Assembly: GCA_900544305.1 (NCBI GenBank)
Contig: UQUV01000005.1
Location: forward strand, 54,708 to 118,707
Direction: 5' to 3'
Origin: an uncultured Porphyromonadaceae bacterium
Lineage (GTDB): Bacteria > Bacteroidota > Bacteroidia > Bacteroidales > Muribaculaceae
Length of the DNA stretch: 64,000 nucleotides
The position numbers were made by a program, and so were the translations under genes. Position 1 is the first letter of the stretch, and each line of letters starts with the position of its first letter. The notes beneath the pieces were generated by a model. It was not told the origin of the DNA. It did not search any database and saw only the letters and a list, made by a program, of their open reading frames with translations. Below, piece after piece: positions 36,603 through 44,974 of this stretch.

Positions 36603-38063
36603 ATGAAATATTACGATAAACTGATTTTCGAACTTTCGAAACCGGGCAGATGCGGCTATTCGCTGCCTGCCAATCCGTGGGAAAAAGGCACGGAAGAAAT
36701 ACCGGCGGCTCTACGACGCTCGGAAGAGGCAAACTTGCCGGAAGTGAGCGAACTCGATGTAGTGCGCCACTACACGAACCTTTCCAACATGAATTTCGGT
36801 GTTGACACGGGATTCTATCCGCTCGGCAGCTGTACGATGAAATACAACCCGAAAATCAACGAGGAAATGGCGGCAATGCCGGGATTCAAGACGCTTCACC
36901 CGTTGCAGCCCGACTGCACCGTGCAAGGCGCGCTTGAACTCTACTACAACCTCAACCGCTCGCTGTCGGCCATCACGGGCATGGCGGAATTTACGCTCAA
37001 TCCGTTTGCCGGCGCACAAGGCGAATTGACAGGTCTGATGGTGATACGCCAGTACCACATGCAGCGCGGCGACCTGAAGCGCACGAAAATCATCGTGCCC
37101 GACAGCGCACACGGAACAAACCCGGCAAGTGCGGCAGTCTGCGGACTGGAAGTGGTGGAAGTGAAGTCGACTCCGCAAGGAACCATCGACATCGAATCGC
37201 TCCGTCCGTTGCTCGACGACACCATTGCGGGCATCATGATGACCAACCCGAACACTCTCGGACTTTTTGAAACGGAAATTCTCGAAATAGCGAAACTCGT
37301 GCACGAATGCGGCGGTCTGCTCTACTACGACGGAGCCAACTTCAACCCGCTGCTGGGCAAAGTGCGCCCGGGCGACATGGGCTTCGACGTTCTCCACCTG
37401 AACCTGCACAAAACGTTCTCAACGCCTCACGGCGGTGGCGGACCGGGTTCCGGACCGGTAGGCGTTGCTGCTCATTTGGCTGAATATCTGCCGAATCCGC
37501 GTGTGACACGCTCGGACGACGGAATGTTCCACGTGACACGAAACGATGTGGCTTGCGGTCAGGTATCAGGATTTATGGGCAATTTCGGCGTACTAATCCG
37601 CGCCTATACCTATATCCTAAGCCTCGGCAAACAGCATATCCGTCTCGCTGGACCGCTGGCAACGCTCAACGCCAACTACATCAAAGAATCGCTGAAGGAC
37701 TGCTACAAACTGCCTATCGACACGCTGTGCAAGCACGAATTCGTGTTCGACGGACTGCTTGACAAGTCAACGGGCATCACCACGCTCGACGTGGCAAAAC
37801 GCCTGCTCGACTACGGTTTCCACGCACCGACTATTTATTTCCCGCTGCTCTTCCATCAGGCAATCATGATTGAGCCGACGGAAACGGAATCGAAGGAAAC
37901 CCTCGACGGATTCATTGAAATCATGCGTACCATCGCAAAAGAAGCTATCGAAGACCCTGAATCGCTGCACACGGCACCGCACACTACGCCGGTAAGACGA
38001 CTCGACGAAACGACAGCAGCCAAGAATCCGATTCTGAACTACAAGGAGTTGCTACAGAACTAA
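36603..38063 (+). CDS. gcvPB: Glycine dehydrogenase (decarboxylating) subunit 2
   Basis: A 486-residue catalytic subunit of the split P protein, decarboxylating glycine with PLP. The PLP lysine is K270 in LNLHKTFSTPHGGGGPGSGP. FYPLGSCTMKYNP near residue 75 is a second hallmark. It begins 4 nt after gcvPA, so translation is likely coupled. Confidence 0.98.
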   Translation: MKYYDKLIFELSKPGRCGYSLPANPWEKGTEEIPAALRRSEEANLPEVSELDVVRHYTNLSNMNFGVDTGFYPLGSCTMKYNPKINEEMAAMPGFKTLHPLQPDCTVQGALELYYNLNRSLSAITGMAEFTLNPFAGAQGELTGLMVIRQYHMQRGDLKRTKIIVPDSAHGTNPASAAVCGLEVVEVKSTPQGTIDIESLRPLLDDTIAGIMMTNPNTLGLFETEILEIAKLVHECGGLLYYDGANFNPLLGKVRPGDMGFDVLHLNLHKTFSTPHGGGGPGSGPVGVAAHLAEYLPNPRVTRSDDGMFHVTRNDVACGQVSGFMGNFGVLIRAYTYILSLGKQHIRLAGPLATLNANYIKESLKDCYKLPIDTLCKHEFVFDGLLDKSTGITTLDVAKRLLDYGFHAPTIYFPLLFHQAIMIEPTETESKETLDGFIEIMRTIAKEAIEDPESLHTAPHTTPVRRLDETTAAKNPILNYKELLQN

Positions 38064-38075
38064 CGGCTCTCACGT

Positions 38076-39419
38076 ATGGACTACAAACTGATTATCATAG
38101 GGGCAGGACCGGGCGGCTACGAAACCGCCCTCCTCGCTGCCCGTCGTGGCATCGAAACCGTGCTGATTGAAGCCGGCGAAGTAGGGGGAACGTGCCTCAA
38201 CGAAGGCTGTATCCCAACAAAGGCTTTTTGCCGCAACGCACAACTGATGGAAGATCTGACGAAATCGGAAGTCTTCGGAGTGGACGACTTGGTCTATTCA
38301 TTTGACTTTTCAGTAGCAGCACAGCGGAAAAACGCCATTGTCGAACAACTGAAAGGCGGCGTGGAGTCGCTGCTCGCCAATCCGCGCATCCGACTGGTAC
38401 GCGGCACAGCACGCTTCGTAGACACGCATACGGTGGCCGTAGGCGAAGAAACTTTCACGGCTGAAAACATTATCATTGCCACGGGTTCGACAGCGGCTAC
38501 GCTCCCTATTCCGGGCAACGACCTGCCGGGCGTGATAACTTCACGCGAACTGCTGAACATCGACCATGTTCCGCCACGTCTCTGCATCATCGGAGCGGGC
38601 GTTATCGGCCTTGAGTTTGCTTCGATATTCACCAGCTTCGGCAGCGAAGTGACCGTGGTGGAATATGCCAAGGAAATCCTTCCGCGCTTCGACAGCGACA
38701 TGGCAAAACGCCTGCGCCAGTCGTTGGGCAAACGGGGCATCACGATAACCACTCAGGCAGCCGTGAGCGCCATTGCGCAAAACGGCGACGAACTGACGGT
38801 GACCTACACCCGCAAGGGCAAGGAAGAAACCGTAGTGGCCGACAAGGTGCTGATGGCCGTAGGACGACGTCCGAACCTGGCATCGCTGAATTTGGAGGAA
38901 GTGGGCATTGAGGCTACGCCGCGCGGCGTTGTCGTGAACGAAAACATGCAGACCAACGTACCGCATATCTACGCCATCGGCGACATCATCGGCGGCTATA
39001 TGCTGGCTCATGCGGCTACGTTCCAGGGCATCCGTGCGTTGAACCACATCATGGGAACTCCCGACAAACTGAATCTCAACGTGATGCCGGCGGCTGTATT
39101 CACCATGCCGGAAGCGGCTACCGTGGGGCTGACCGAAGACGAATGCAAGGAAAAAGGCATAGCCTGCACCTGCAAGAAATCGTTCTTCCGTGCCAACGGA
39201 AAGGCGGTATGTCTCGACGAAACCGACGGCTTCTGCAAGCTCGTTGTAGGTGACGACGGCAAACTGTTGGGCTACCATCTGTTCGGTCCGCATGCGGCCG
39301 ACCTCGTGCAGGAAGTGTGTGCGCTTATCAGCGTAGGCGCAACGCTCGACGATTTGCAGAACATCATCCACACGCATCCGACCCTCGGCGAAGTCATCCA
39401 AACCGCCGCACACAGCTGA
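38076..39419 (+). CDS. lpdA: Dihydrolipoyl dehydrogenase (L protein)
   Basis: A 447-residue FAD flavoenzyme reoxidising the dihydrolipoyl arm of GcvH with NAD+. The FAD motif is IIGAGPGGYETALLAA, the redox disulfide is C40/C45 in GGTCLNEGCIPTKAF, the NAD motif is IIGAGVIGLEFASIF, and the C-terminal active-site His is in IIHTHPTLGE. Last gene of the operon, followed by two hairpins. Confidence 0.97.
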   Translation: MDYKLIIIGAGPGGYETALLAARRGIETVLIEAGEVGGTCLNEGCIPTKAFCRNAQLMEDLTKSEVFGVDDLVYSFDFSVAAQRKNAIVEQLKGGVESLLANPRIRLVRGTARFVDTHTVAVGEETFTAENIIIATGSTAATLPIPGNDLPGVITSRELLNIDHVPPRLCIIGAGVIGLEFASIFTSFGSEVTVVEYAKEILPRFDSDMAKRLRQSLGKRGITITTQAAVSAIAQNGDELTVTYTRKGKEETVVADKVLMAVGRRPNLASLNLEEVGIEATPRGVVVNENMQTNVPHIYAIGDIIGGYMLAHAATFQGIRALNHIMGTPDKLNLNVMPAAVFTMPEAATVGLTEDECKEKGIACTCKKSFFRANGKAVCLDETDGFCKLVVGDDGKLLGYHLFGPHAADLVQEVCALISVGATLDDLQNIIHTHPTLGEVIQTAAHS

Positions 39420-39446
39420 ATTTGAAACACAATTCCCAATACAAAC

Positions 39447-39479
39447 TCCGGCCGTCAGAACTAAATTCTAACGGCCGGA
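39447..39479 (+). terminator. Hairpin ending the gcv operon
   Basis: TCCGGCCGT-c-AGAA and TTCT-a-ACGGCCGGA pair over 13 bp with one mismatch. The following tract is mixed A/T, so it may act together with the next hairpin. Confidence 0.7.
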
Positions 39480-39483
39480 ATTA

Positions 39484-39510
39484 AATAAGCCGCAAAATTT
39501 GCGGCTTATT
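39484..39510 (-). terminator. Near-perfect palindromic terminator
   Basis: AATAAGCCGCAAA and TTTGCGGCTTATT are mirror arms around a single A. On the minus strand TTATTTAATT follows, suiting the zinc-ribbon protein gene to the right. Confidence 0.7.
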
Positions 39511-39547
39511 GTCCGCACGGGAGTATGATTAGCTCATTAAGAATCTT

Positions 39548-40030
39548 TTAGCGGGTAAATTTCTTGCCGCAGTCGGCACAGCGATAATTGTAGGTTTTAA
39601 TCGTAAATGCCAGCACGATGCCCACGATTGCCATAAATAAGGCTATATAATCAGCCACGCCCGAACGCAAGCCCAACTCCTTCGGCAAACCTATATACAC
39701 AGCCGGAACAACTACTAAAAGCACGGAAAGCACAATCAACCCCGCCACAGAACGACGGACAACCGGAACAGTGTTTTCACTACCACATTTCGGACAGAAC
39801 GGGCGCACGGCATTTTTCTCCTTCCATACGGACGCAACAAGCGTTTTAGCCTGCTCGTAATCCCGTTCGAACACAAAGATGGAAATACCCGTCAGCGGGC
39901 CATAAGCACCGATGCGCGGATCCTGGCTTTCATCGTGCTGCCGCGACACGATACCATGAGCGTGAAGCAATTCTACCACCTCATCGGCCACTATCGTATT
40001 CTCACACTTTATCAACAACCGTTCGTCCAT
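39548..40030 (-). CDS. DUF2007-type membrane protein with split zinc ribbon
   Basis: A 160-residue protein. The N-terminal 70 residues resemble DUF2007, a small signal-transducing domain (LIKCENTIVADEVVELLHAHGI). CPKCGS (about 80) and CADCGK (near the C terminus) each supply two Cys, and two transmembrane helices (about 94-113, 125-146) lie between, so the two pairs may assemble one zinc ribbon on the cytosolic side. Function unknown. The region 40031-40135 is empty apart from the repeats described next. Confidence 0.7.
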   Translation of the reverse strand: MDERLLIKCENTIVADEVVELLHAHGIVSRQHDESQDPRIGAYGPLTGISIFVFERDYEQAKTLVASVWKEKNAVRPFCPKCGSENTVPVVRRSVAGLIVLSVLLVVVPAVYIGLPKELGLRSGVADYIALFMAIVGIVLAFTIKTYNYRCADCGKKFTR

Positions 40031-40135
40031 ACGCTTTATTAATTTGGTTTTATGCCTCCAAGTTAATCATTTCAACGCATAAATCAAATAGTTACAGCGT
40101 TTTTATTTCCCAAAACCGACATCCCGCACAAGGCA

Positions 40136-40161
40136 CTTTTTAGGGTTATAAGCATAAAAAG
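40136..40161. repeat. Palindromic repeat, copy 1 (degenerate)
   Basis: CTTTTTAGGG to CATAAAAAG: outer arms CTTTTTA/TAAAAAG. It is related to the four other copies around the ATPase gene. Confidence 0.6.
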
Positions 40162-40174
40162 CACATCAAACGAG

Positions 40175-40206
40175 AAAGTTTTTAGGGTTATACCCATAAA
40201 AACTTT
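40175..40206. repeat. Palindromic repeat, copy 2
   Basis: AAAGTTTTTAGGGT and ACCCaTAAAAACTTT pair over 14 bp with one bulged A and loop TAT. It lies 9 nt past the ATPase stop codon. Confidence 0.8.
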
Positions 40207-40215
40207 CCAAAGAAT

Positions 40216-41436
40216 CTATATCCAACTTTCCTCTAACAAAAAGTCAGCGATATGCTTATGCCGAACACCTTCGATATTATCTTCCCACATATCATCCATA
40301 CTGACTACATATTTGGGGAAATGGTCATTAATGGCAAGCAGGGGAGCAAACTCACGGTCGACAGTTGTCTGCGAACCCATTTGATACGTTACCTGAACAT
40401 ATATTTTTTCTTCTTTACGAATAGCAACAAAGTCCACCTCCTTGTCATCTTGTTTGCCAATATAAACATCGTATCCTCGGGTCCTCATTTCCCAATATAC
40501 AATGTTTTCCAAGATACCGGAAATCATCCTGTCCTTGTAACCCATAACGGCATAGACCAACGACAAATCGCTTACAAAATATTTCTCGTTTGTCTGTAAA
40601 ATCTCTTTCCCCTTAATGTCGTAACGCGGCACACGCTGAACAATAAACGCTCCTTGCAAAGCATTCAGATAGTTGTAAATCGTATTTGTATCCACTTTTC
40701 TGTGCTGACTTTTGAAATAGTCAGCTATATTCTTGGCATTCAGTCTGTTTCCAATATTATCGAATACAAACCGAACTACCCGTTCCAACAATTCCACATT
40801 CCGAATACCATGACGTTGCACAGTGTCACGCAAAATTACGGAAGAATAAATATCATAGACAAGCTTATAAGCCTCTTCCTGAGTGTAGTCAGCCGTATGA
40901 ATGGCAGGAAACCCCCCCATTCTCAAGAAATTGACAAATTCAGCATGCAAACTCTTTCTGTCCAACGACTGTCGTCCATGAAAATCCAAATATTCCGAGA
41001 AAGTAAGCGTATGGATTTGAAAACTTACATACCTACCAGTGAGATATGTTGACAATTCCGAAGAAAGCATCTTTGAATTTGAACCGGTGACATATATATC
41101 CACATCCCAATCCACAAGAAAAGAATTGACAGCCTTTTCCCAATCTTTCACCTCCTGCACCTCGTCCAACAAGATATACACTTTCCCTTGAATTGAACCT
41201 ACTTTTTCACGGATATGCGCATACAGCGACTTGGCATCAGCAATGTCCTGCCATTCGAAACTCTCAAAATTCATATAGAGAATCCGGTCCGTTGAGATTC
41301 CTCTTTTTTGCAACTCCTTCCGAATCAACTGCAACACAACCGACTTGCCGGAACGACGAATTCCGGCGATAACCTTTACGAACGGACGATCGATAAAAGG
41401 TATGATTTGGCGTAAATATAAATCCCGTTCTACCAT
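40216..41436 (-). CDS. AAA ATPase with DUF4143 domain
   Basis: A 406-residue protein starting at the ATG giving MVERDLYLRQIIPFIDRPFVKVIAG. The AAA_14 ATPase part has Walker A GIRRSGKS (about 25-32), Walker B VYILLDEVQEV and sensor residues in YVTGSNS. The C-terminal DUF4143 region (about 200-350) belongs to the PD-(D/E)XK nuclease superfamily in general knowledge of the family: AIRKEEKIYVQVTYQ is consistent with its core. The family is widespread in Bacteroidales and Archaea, function unknown. Five related palindromic repeats flank it, three upstream and two downstream. An extension to 41508 would translate the repeats and is unlikely. Confidence 0.85.
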   Translation of the reverse strand: MVERDLYLRQIIPFIDRPFVKVIAGIRRSGKSVVLQLIRKELQKRGISTDRILYMNFESFEWQDIADAKSLYAHIREKVGSIQGKVYILLDEVQEVKDWEKAVNSFLVDWDVDIYVTGSNSKMLSSELSTYLTGRYVSFQIHTLTFSEYLDFHGRQSLDRKSLHAEFVNFLRMGGFPAIHTADYTQEEAYKLVYDIYSSVILRDTVQRHGIRNVELLERVVRFVFDNIGNRLNAKNIADYFKSQHRKVDTNTIYNYLNALQGAFIVQRVPRYDIKGKEILQTNEKYFVSDLSLVYAVMGYKDRMISGILENIVYWEMRTRGYDVYIGKQDDKEVDFVAIRKEEKIYVQVTYQMGSQTTVDREFAPLLAINDHFPKYVVSMDDMWEDNIEGVRHKHIADFLLEESWI

Positions 41437-41443
41437 ATCCAGA

Positions 41444-41466
41444 AAAGTTTTTAGGGTTACAACCAC
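41444..41466. repeat. Palindromic repeat, copy 3 (degenerate)
   Basis: AAAGTTTTTAGGGTTAC is intact, but the right arm (AACCAC) is eroded. It lies in the ATPase leader, 7 nt from the start codon. Confidence 0.6.
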
Positions 41467-41487
41467 AAAGATAACATCTTTTCCGAT

Positions 41488-41518
41488 AGTTTTTAGGGTC
41501 ATACCCATAAAAACTTTT
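41488..41518. repeat. Palindromic repeat, copy 4
   Basis: AGTTTTTAGGGT and ACCCaTAAAAACT with loop CAT, same bulged A as copy 2. Nearly identical to copy 2, which lies 1.3 kb away. Confidence 0.8.
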
Positions 41519-41530
41519 CAAAACCACAGA

Positions 41531-41557
41531 CTTTTTCTGGGTATAGGCATAAAAAAG
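41531..41557. repeat. Palindromic repeat, copy 5 (degenerate)
   Basis: CTTTTTCTGGGTATAGGC to ATAAAAAAG: the outer arms persist, the inner ones have diverged. Confidence 0.55.
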
Positions 41558-41608
41558 CCCTTATTTCGGGGGAAACAAGGGTGGGAATATATCTCCATTA
41601 AGATTGCT

Positions 41609-42877
41609 CTACTTAATTACGCGGTTTTTGCGCACTTCTTCCACATCGCGCCAAATGAACAGCTTGTCGCTCGGGCGCACCTTTTCGTCAACACGGATAG
41701 AGAAACGCTCTCCACGCACAGTCTTTTCAACCGGCTTCAGGTCGACGCGGATTTCTTCCACTTTCATGATGATGGCTCCCGTTGTCGGTCCGGTGATGAC
41801 AATTTCGTCGCCAACATGAAGCTCGTCGTTTTCCATCTGGAATTCAGCCACATGGATATTCGAGAAATAGCGGATACCCTTGGCGGCATAGATTTTCACG
41901 CGCGTTGCCGACGAGCCGTATTTCGAGGTCCATTCACCCAAACGCTGGCCGAGATAATAGCCGTTCCAGAATCCACGGTTGAACACTTTCGACAGGCGTT
42001 CGTCCCATTGCGCCACCTTTTCTTCGGAATAAGTTCCGTCGATGCAGGCATTGATAGCCTCGTTGTAGCAAGAAACCACGGTATGAACATATTCGGCACC
42101 ACGGGCACGGCCTTCGATTTTGAACACGCGCACGCCGGCATCAATCATCTTGTTCATGAAATGGATGGTCTTCAAGTCCTTCGGCGACATGATATATTTG
42201 TTTTCAATCGCCAACTGGTCGCCCGTGTCAAGGTCGGTCACTTCGTAACCGCGACGGCAAATCTGCGTGCAGGCACCGCGGTTGGCCGACGAATTCATTT
42301 CGTGCAGGCTCAAATAGCACTTGCCGGAGACGGCCATACACAAAGCTCCGTGACAGAACATCTCGATACGCACCTTTTCGCCGTGAGGTCCCGTAATGTT
42401 TTCGCGCTGAATAGCGTCGTAGATACCGGCCACCTGCGTAAGATTCAGTTCGCGTGCAAGCACCATCACATCGGCAAACTGGGAATAGAAACGTACGGCC
42501 TCCGTGTTCGACACATTGACCTGTGTGGAAATATGTACCTCAACTCCAATCTGGCGCGCATAAAGAATGGCCGCCATATCCGAAGCGATAATAGCTGAAA
42601 TTTCGGCTTCCTTAGCCGCATCAATGATGCTGTGCAGCAGTTCGATATCTTCATCATAAACTACGGTATTGACCGTAAGATAGCTTTTCAAACCGTTTTC
42701 ACTACAAGTTCGGGCAATGTTGCGAAGGTCATCAATCGTAAAGTTGTTCGACGATTTAGCCCTCATATTCAAGCCTTCAATGCCGAAATACACGGCATCG
42801 GCACCGCCTTGTATAGCTGCATACAGCGATTCGTAGGAGCCGACAGGCGCCATTATTTCAAATTCTTTTCTTTCCAT
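41609..42877 (-). CDS. U32 family peptidase-like protein (TrhP/RlhA type)
   Basis: A 422-residue protein starting at the ATG giving MERKEFEIMAPVGSYESLYAAI. U32 hallmarks: GGADAVYFG near the N terminus and the cysteine set C-H-GALC-MAVSGKC-Y...ACTQICRRGY, which binds a Fe-S cluster. Members modify RNA (TrhP: 5-hydroxyuridine in tRNA; RlhA: hydroxycytidine in 23S rRNA) and are now not thought to act mainly as peptidases. The substrate cannot be fixed here. It is transcribed from a repeat-borne promoter at 42927-42958. Confidence 0.88.
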   Translation of the reverse strand: MERKEFEIMAPVGSYESLYAAIQGGADAVYFGIEGLNMRAKSSNNFTIDDLRNIARTCSENGLKSYLTVNTVVYDEDIELLHSIIDAAKEAEISAIIASDMAAILYARQIGVEVHISTQVNVSNTEAVRFYSQFADVMVLARELNLTQVAGIYDAIQRENITGPHGEKVRIEMFCHGALCMAVSGKCYLSLHEMNSSANRGACTQICRRGYEVTDLDTGDQLAIENKYIMSPKDLKTIHFMNKMIDAGVRVFKIEGRARGAEYVHTVVSCYNEAINACIDGTYSEEKVAQWDERLSKVFNRGFWNGYYLGQRLGEWTSKYGSSATRVKIYAAKGIRYFSNIHVAEFQMENDELHVGDEIVITGPTTGAIIMKVEEIRVDLKPVEKTVRGERFSIRVDEKVRPSDKLFIWRDVEEVRKNRVIK

Positions 42878-42926
42878 ACGATAATTGTTCTTCGGACAGG
42901 ACGCATCGCCAATCCATTTCCGTTTG

Positions 42927-43034
42927 CAAAGATAGTGAAAGGTGAGGGCAGAGACAAACGAAAACGAAGTTTTCAAGTTTGGCTATGCCGAACCGCATCT
43001 ATCTTATCTAAAGATAGTGAAAGGCGAGCGGAGA
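42927..43034 (-). repeat. Intergenic repeat A with an outward promoter
   Basis: A unit starting CAAAGATAGTGAAAGG, with a central hairpin (GAAAAC/GTTTTC) and ending CTATCTTATC, followed by a truncated second unit from 43009. A close copy, also with a partial second unit, lies at 60804-60918. On the minus strand it contains TTTG (42958-42955), a 20-bp spacer and TATCTTTG (42934-42927), an exact promoter consensus serving the U32 gene (leader about 43 nt). The rest of the gap up to 43202 is AT-rich and I see nothing else in it. Confidence 0.75.
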
Positions 43035-43202
43035 ATAAAATAATGAAACTTGTTTCAATTATTTTTTATCCCGAACCGCTTTGAAAAGATTAATATTAGA
43101 TAGGAGAACATAAAAACCAATTTTTCAAGCTTGTCAATTTCAATATGTTCTTTTGTTCTTCTGTCAAAAAAGAAAAGAGGAGTGATATTCTCAATTACCG
43201 GA

Positions 43203-43670
43203 TTATTGATGCACTTCCAGACGTTTAGTCATAGGAGAGCCAATGCGCACATTACCGGCTGCCCACTGGCCCGACCAAGGCGATTCGATAAACAGATGAT
43301 AACGGGCACGCGACAAACAATCCACCCGAAACTCCACATCGACCGTCGTACCACACACTTCTGTAATGCTCTTGTCGGCTCGTCGTTCGGTGATTTTCAC
43401 GTCCTTGCCTATTACCAGAATGGCATAGTTGAGTTCACAGTCAGGCGTGTCGAGATACACGCCACGGCGTACCACCGTCAGATGTCCCCGTTCGTCGACC
43501 GTCACCTCCACCACCGTTTCATCGGAACTGGAAGGCCGCATCTCGCCGCGCGAAAAATAGGTGCGCGCCTCGCCTTTTTCCGACGGCTTCATCAGCACAC
43601 CCACAATGACCATCGCCACGACAAACGCCGCAATGAAAAACTCCACCGAATTTATGAACATCAATACCAT
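43203..43670 (-). CDS. Hypothetical membrane-anchored protein
   Basis: A 155-residue protein. Residues 6-26 form a transmembrane helix, the rest is a beta-rich outer domain (about 45-155) with a single Cys pair. I recognise no family. It has a consensus promoter on the minus strand (TTTG at 43718-43721, TAAATTTG at 43690-43697) and is divergent from mutY. Confidence 0.6.
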   Translation of the reverse strand: MVLMFINSVEFFIAAFVVAMVIVGVLMKPSEKGEARTYFSRGEMRPSSSDETVVEVTVDERGHLTVVRRGVYLDTPDCELNYAILVIGKDVKITERRADKSITEVCGTTVDVEFRVDCLSRARYHLFIESPWSGQWAAGNVRIGSPMTKRLEVHQ

Positions 43671-43689
43671 TCTTTCTGTTTTTGGATTA

Positions 43690-43721
43690 CAAATTTAATG
43701 AATGGCAAGCGGAAGGACAAA
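43690..43721 (-). promoter_or_regulatory. Promoter of the hypothetical membrane protein gene
   Basis: On the minus strand TTTG (43721-43718), 20-bp spacer, TAAATTTG (43697-43690). Leader about 13 nt. Confidence 0.65.
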
Positions 43722-43796
43722 CGAAACAAGAAAATACGGAATCCCATCCGTAAACTGTAAACTGTAATCAGTAAACCGTAAACCCAATATTATTCC

Positions 43797-43804
43797 TAAC
43801 TTTG
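43797..43804 (+). promoter_or_regulatory. -7 box of mutY
   Basis: TAACTTTG fits the -7 consensus. The -33 region is weak. Upstream (43748-43785) the short units GTAAACTGTAA, GTAATCAGTAA and GTAAACCGTAAAC recur. Confidence 0.5.
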
Positions 43805-43820
43805 TAAAAAAGAATAAAAC

Positions 43821-44861
43821 GTGAATTTCAGCGACACTCTCATCAACTGGTACAACGAACACAGGCGCGACCTGCCGTGGCGCAACACACGCGACCCTTA
43901 CCGCATCTGGATTTCGGAAATTATCCTGCAACAGACCCGTGTAGCCCAGGGCCTCGACTATTACCAGCGGTTCATCGAACGTTTTCCCGATGTGGCCGCG
44001 CTCGCCTGTGCGCCGGAAGACGAAGTGTTGCGATTGTGGCAGGGATTGGGCTACTATTCACGCGCACGCAACCTTCATGCCGCCGCCAAAAGCATGAACG
44101 GAACATTTCCCACCGAATATGCCGGCGTAAGGGCATTGAAAGGCGTAGGCGACTACACGGCTGCCGCAATCTGTTCGATTGCCTACGGAATGCCGTATGC
44201 CGTAGTCGACGGCAATGTCTACCGCGTGCTGTCGCGCTATTTTGGAATAGACACTCCCATTGACTCCACACAAGGGAAAAAAGAATTTGCCTCACTTGCC
44301 GACGAACTGCTCGACCACCGCCGTCCCGACCTTTACAATCAGGCTATCATGGACTTCGGGGCAATGGTATGTACGCCCGCTTCGCCCGACTGCGCCGGCT
44401 GTCCGCTTGCCGACAGTTGTGCTGCACTCGCATCCAACACTGTAGCCGAACTCCCCGTAAAGGCAAAGAAGACAAAGACCACCGACCGCTATCTGACTTA
44501 TCTAAAAATCGTGGCCGACGGCCATACGTTTATCCGCAAACGCGACGACAACGACATTTGGAAAGGTCTCTACGAATATCCGCTGATTGAAACCGCACAA
44601 CCGATTGCCGACATCGGCGAACTGACTGCACACCCCGCTTTCGCCACACTCACTGCCGGAAAGGAAGCCACGGTGCAACAGTTGTGCAAAAACGTGAAGC
44701 ACGTGCTTTCTCACCGCATCCTCTACGCCAGCCTCTACGAAGTCGCCCTCAATGCCGACCATATAGAAGGCTACATGCGTATTCCCCTCAACGACCTCGA
44801 CAACTACGCCTTCCCCACACTCCACAGGAAATTGGAAAGCCTCATTCCATCAGGGGAATAA
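43821..44861 (+). CDS. mutY: A/G-specific adenine DNA glycosylase
   Basis: A 346-residue base-excision enzyme removing adenine mispaired with 8-oxoguanine. HhH-GPD domain: LPWRNTRDPYRIWISEIILQQTRV, catalytic Glu in the ISEIILQQT helix, helix-hairpin-helix LKGVGDYTAAAI. The Fe-S cluster Cys pattern is VCTPASPDCAGCPLADSC. The C-terminal NUDIX-like domain (about 225-340) recognises the oxidised base. The start is a GTG; no ATG fits the N-terminal family pattern better. Confidence 0.95.
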   Translation: MNFSDTLINWYNEHRRDLPWRNTRDPYRIWISEIILQQTRVAQGLDYYQRFIERFPDVAALACAPEDEVLRLWQGLGYYSRARNLHAAAKSMNGTFPTEYAGVRALKGVGDYTAAAICSIAYGMPYAVVDGNVYRVLSRYFGIDTPIDSTQGKKEFASLADELLDHRRPDLYNQAIMDFGAMVCTPASPDCAGCPLADSCAALASNTVAELPVKAKKTKTTDRYLTYLKIVADGHTFIRKRDDNDIWKGLYEYPLIETAQPIADIGELTAHPAFATLTAGKEATVQQLCKNVKHVLSHRILYASLYEVALNADHIEGYMRIPLNDLDNYAFPTLHRKLESLIPSGE

Positions 44862-44915
44862 AGCCCTAACATCCACTCAAGCATATTTTCCCTAACAGCG
44901 ATTGGAAGATAAAAC

Positions 44916-44948
44916 AAAAGGGACTGTCATCCTGGAACAGCCCCTCTT
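44916..44948 (-). terminator. Terminator at the end of the accessory cluster
   Basis: On the minus strand AAGAGGGGCTGT pairs with ACAGTCCCTTTT over 12 bp (G-T pairs allowed), followed by GTTTTATC. It marks the end of the cluster transcript. Confidence 0.75.
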
Positions 44949-44974
44949 AGTCATGTAATACAGAGATAATTTGA

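Noticed and set aside
43748..43785. Short direct repeats GTAAACTGTAA/GTAAACCGTAAAC before mutY, with a similar word near 25110
   Set aside because: Few, short and irregular; no CRISPR-like regular spacing. No CRISPR array is present in the window.
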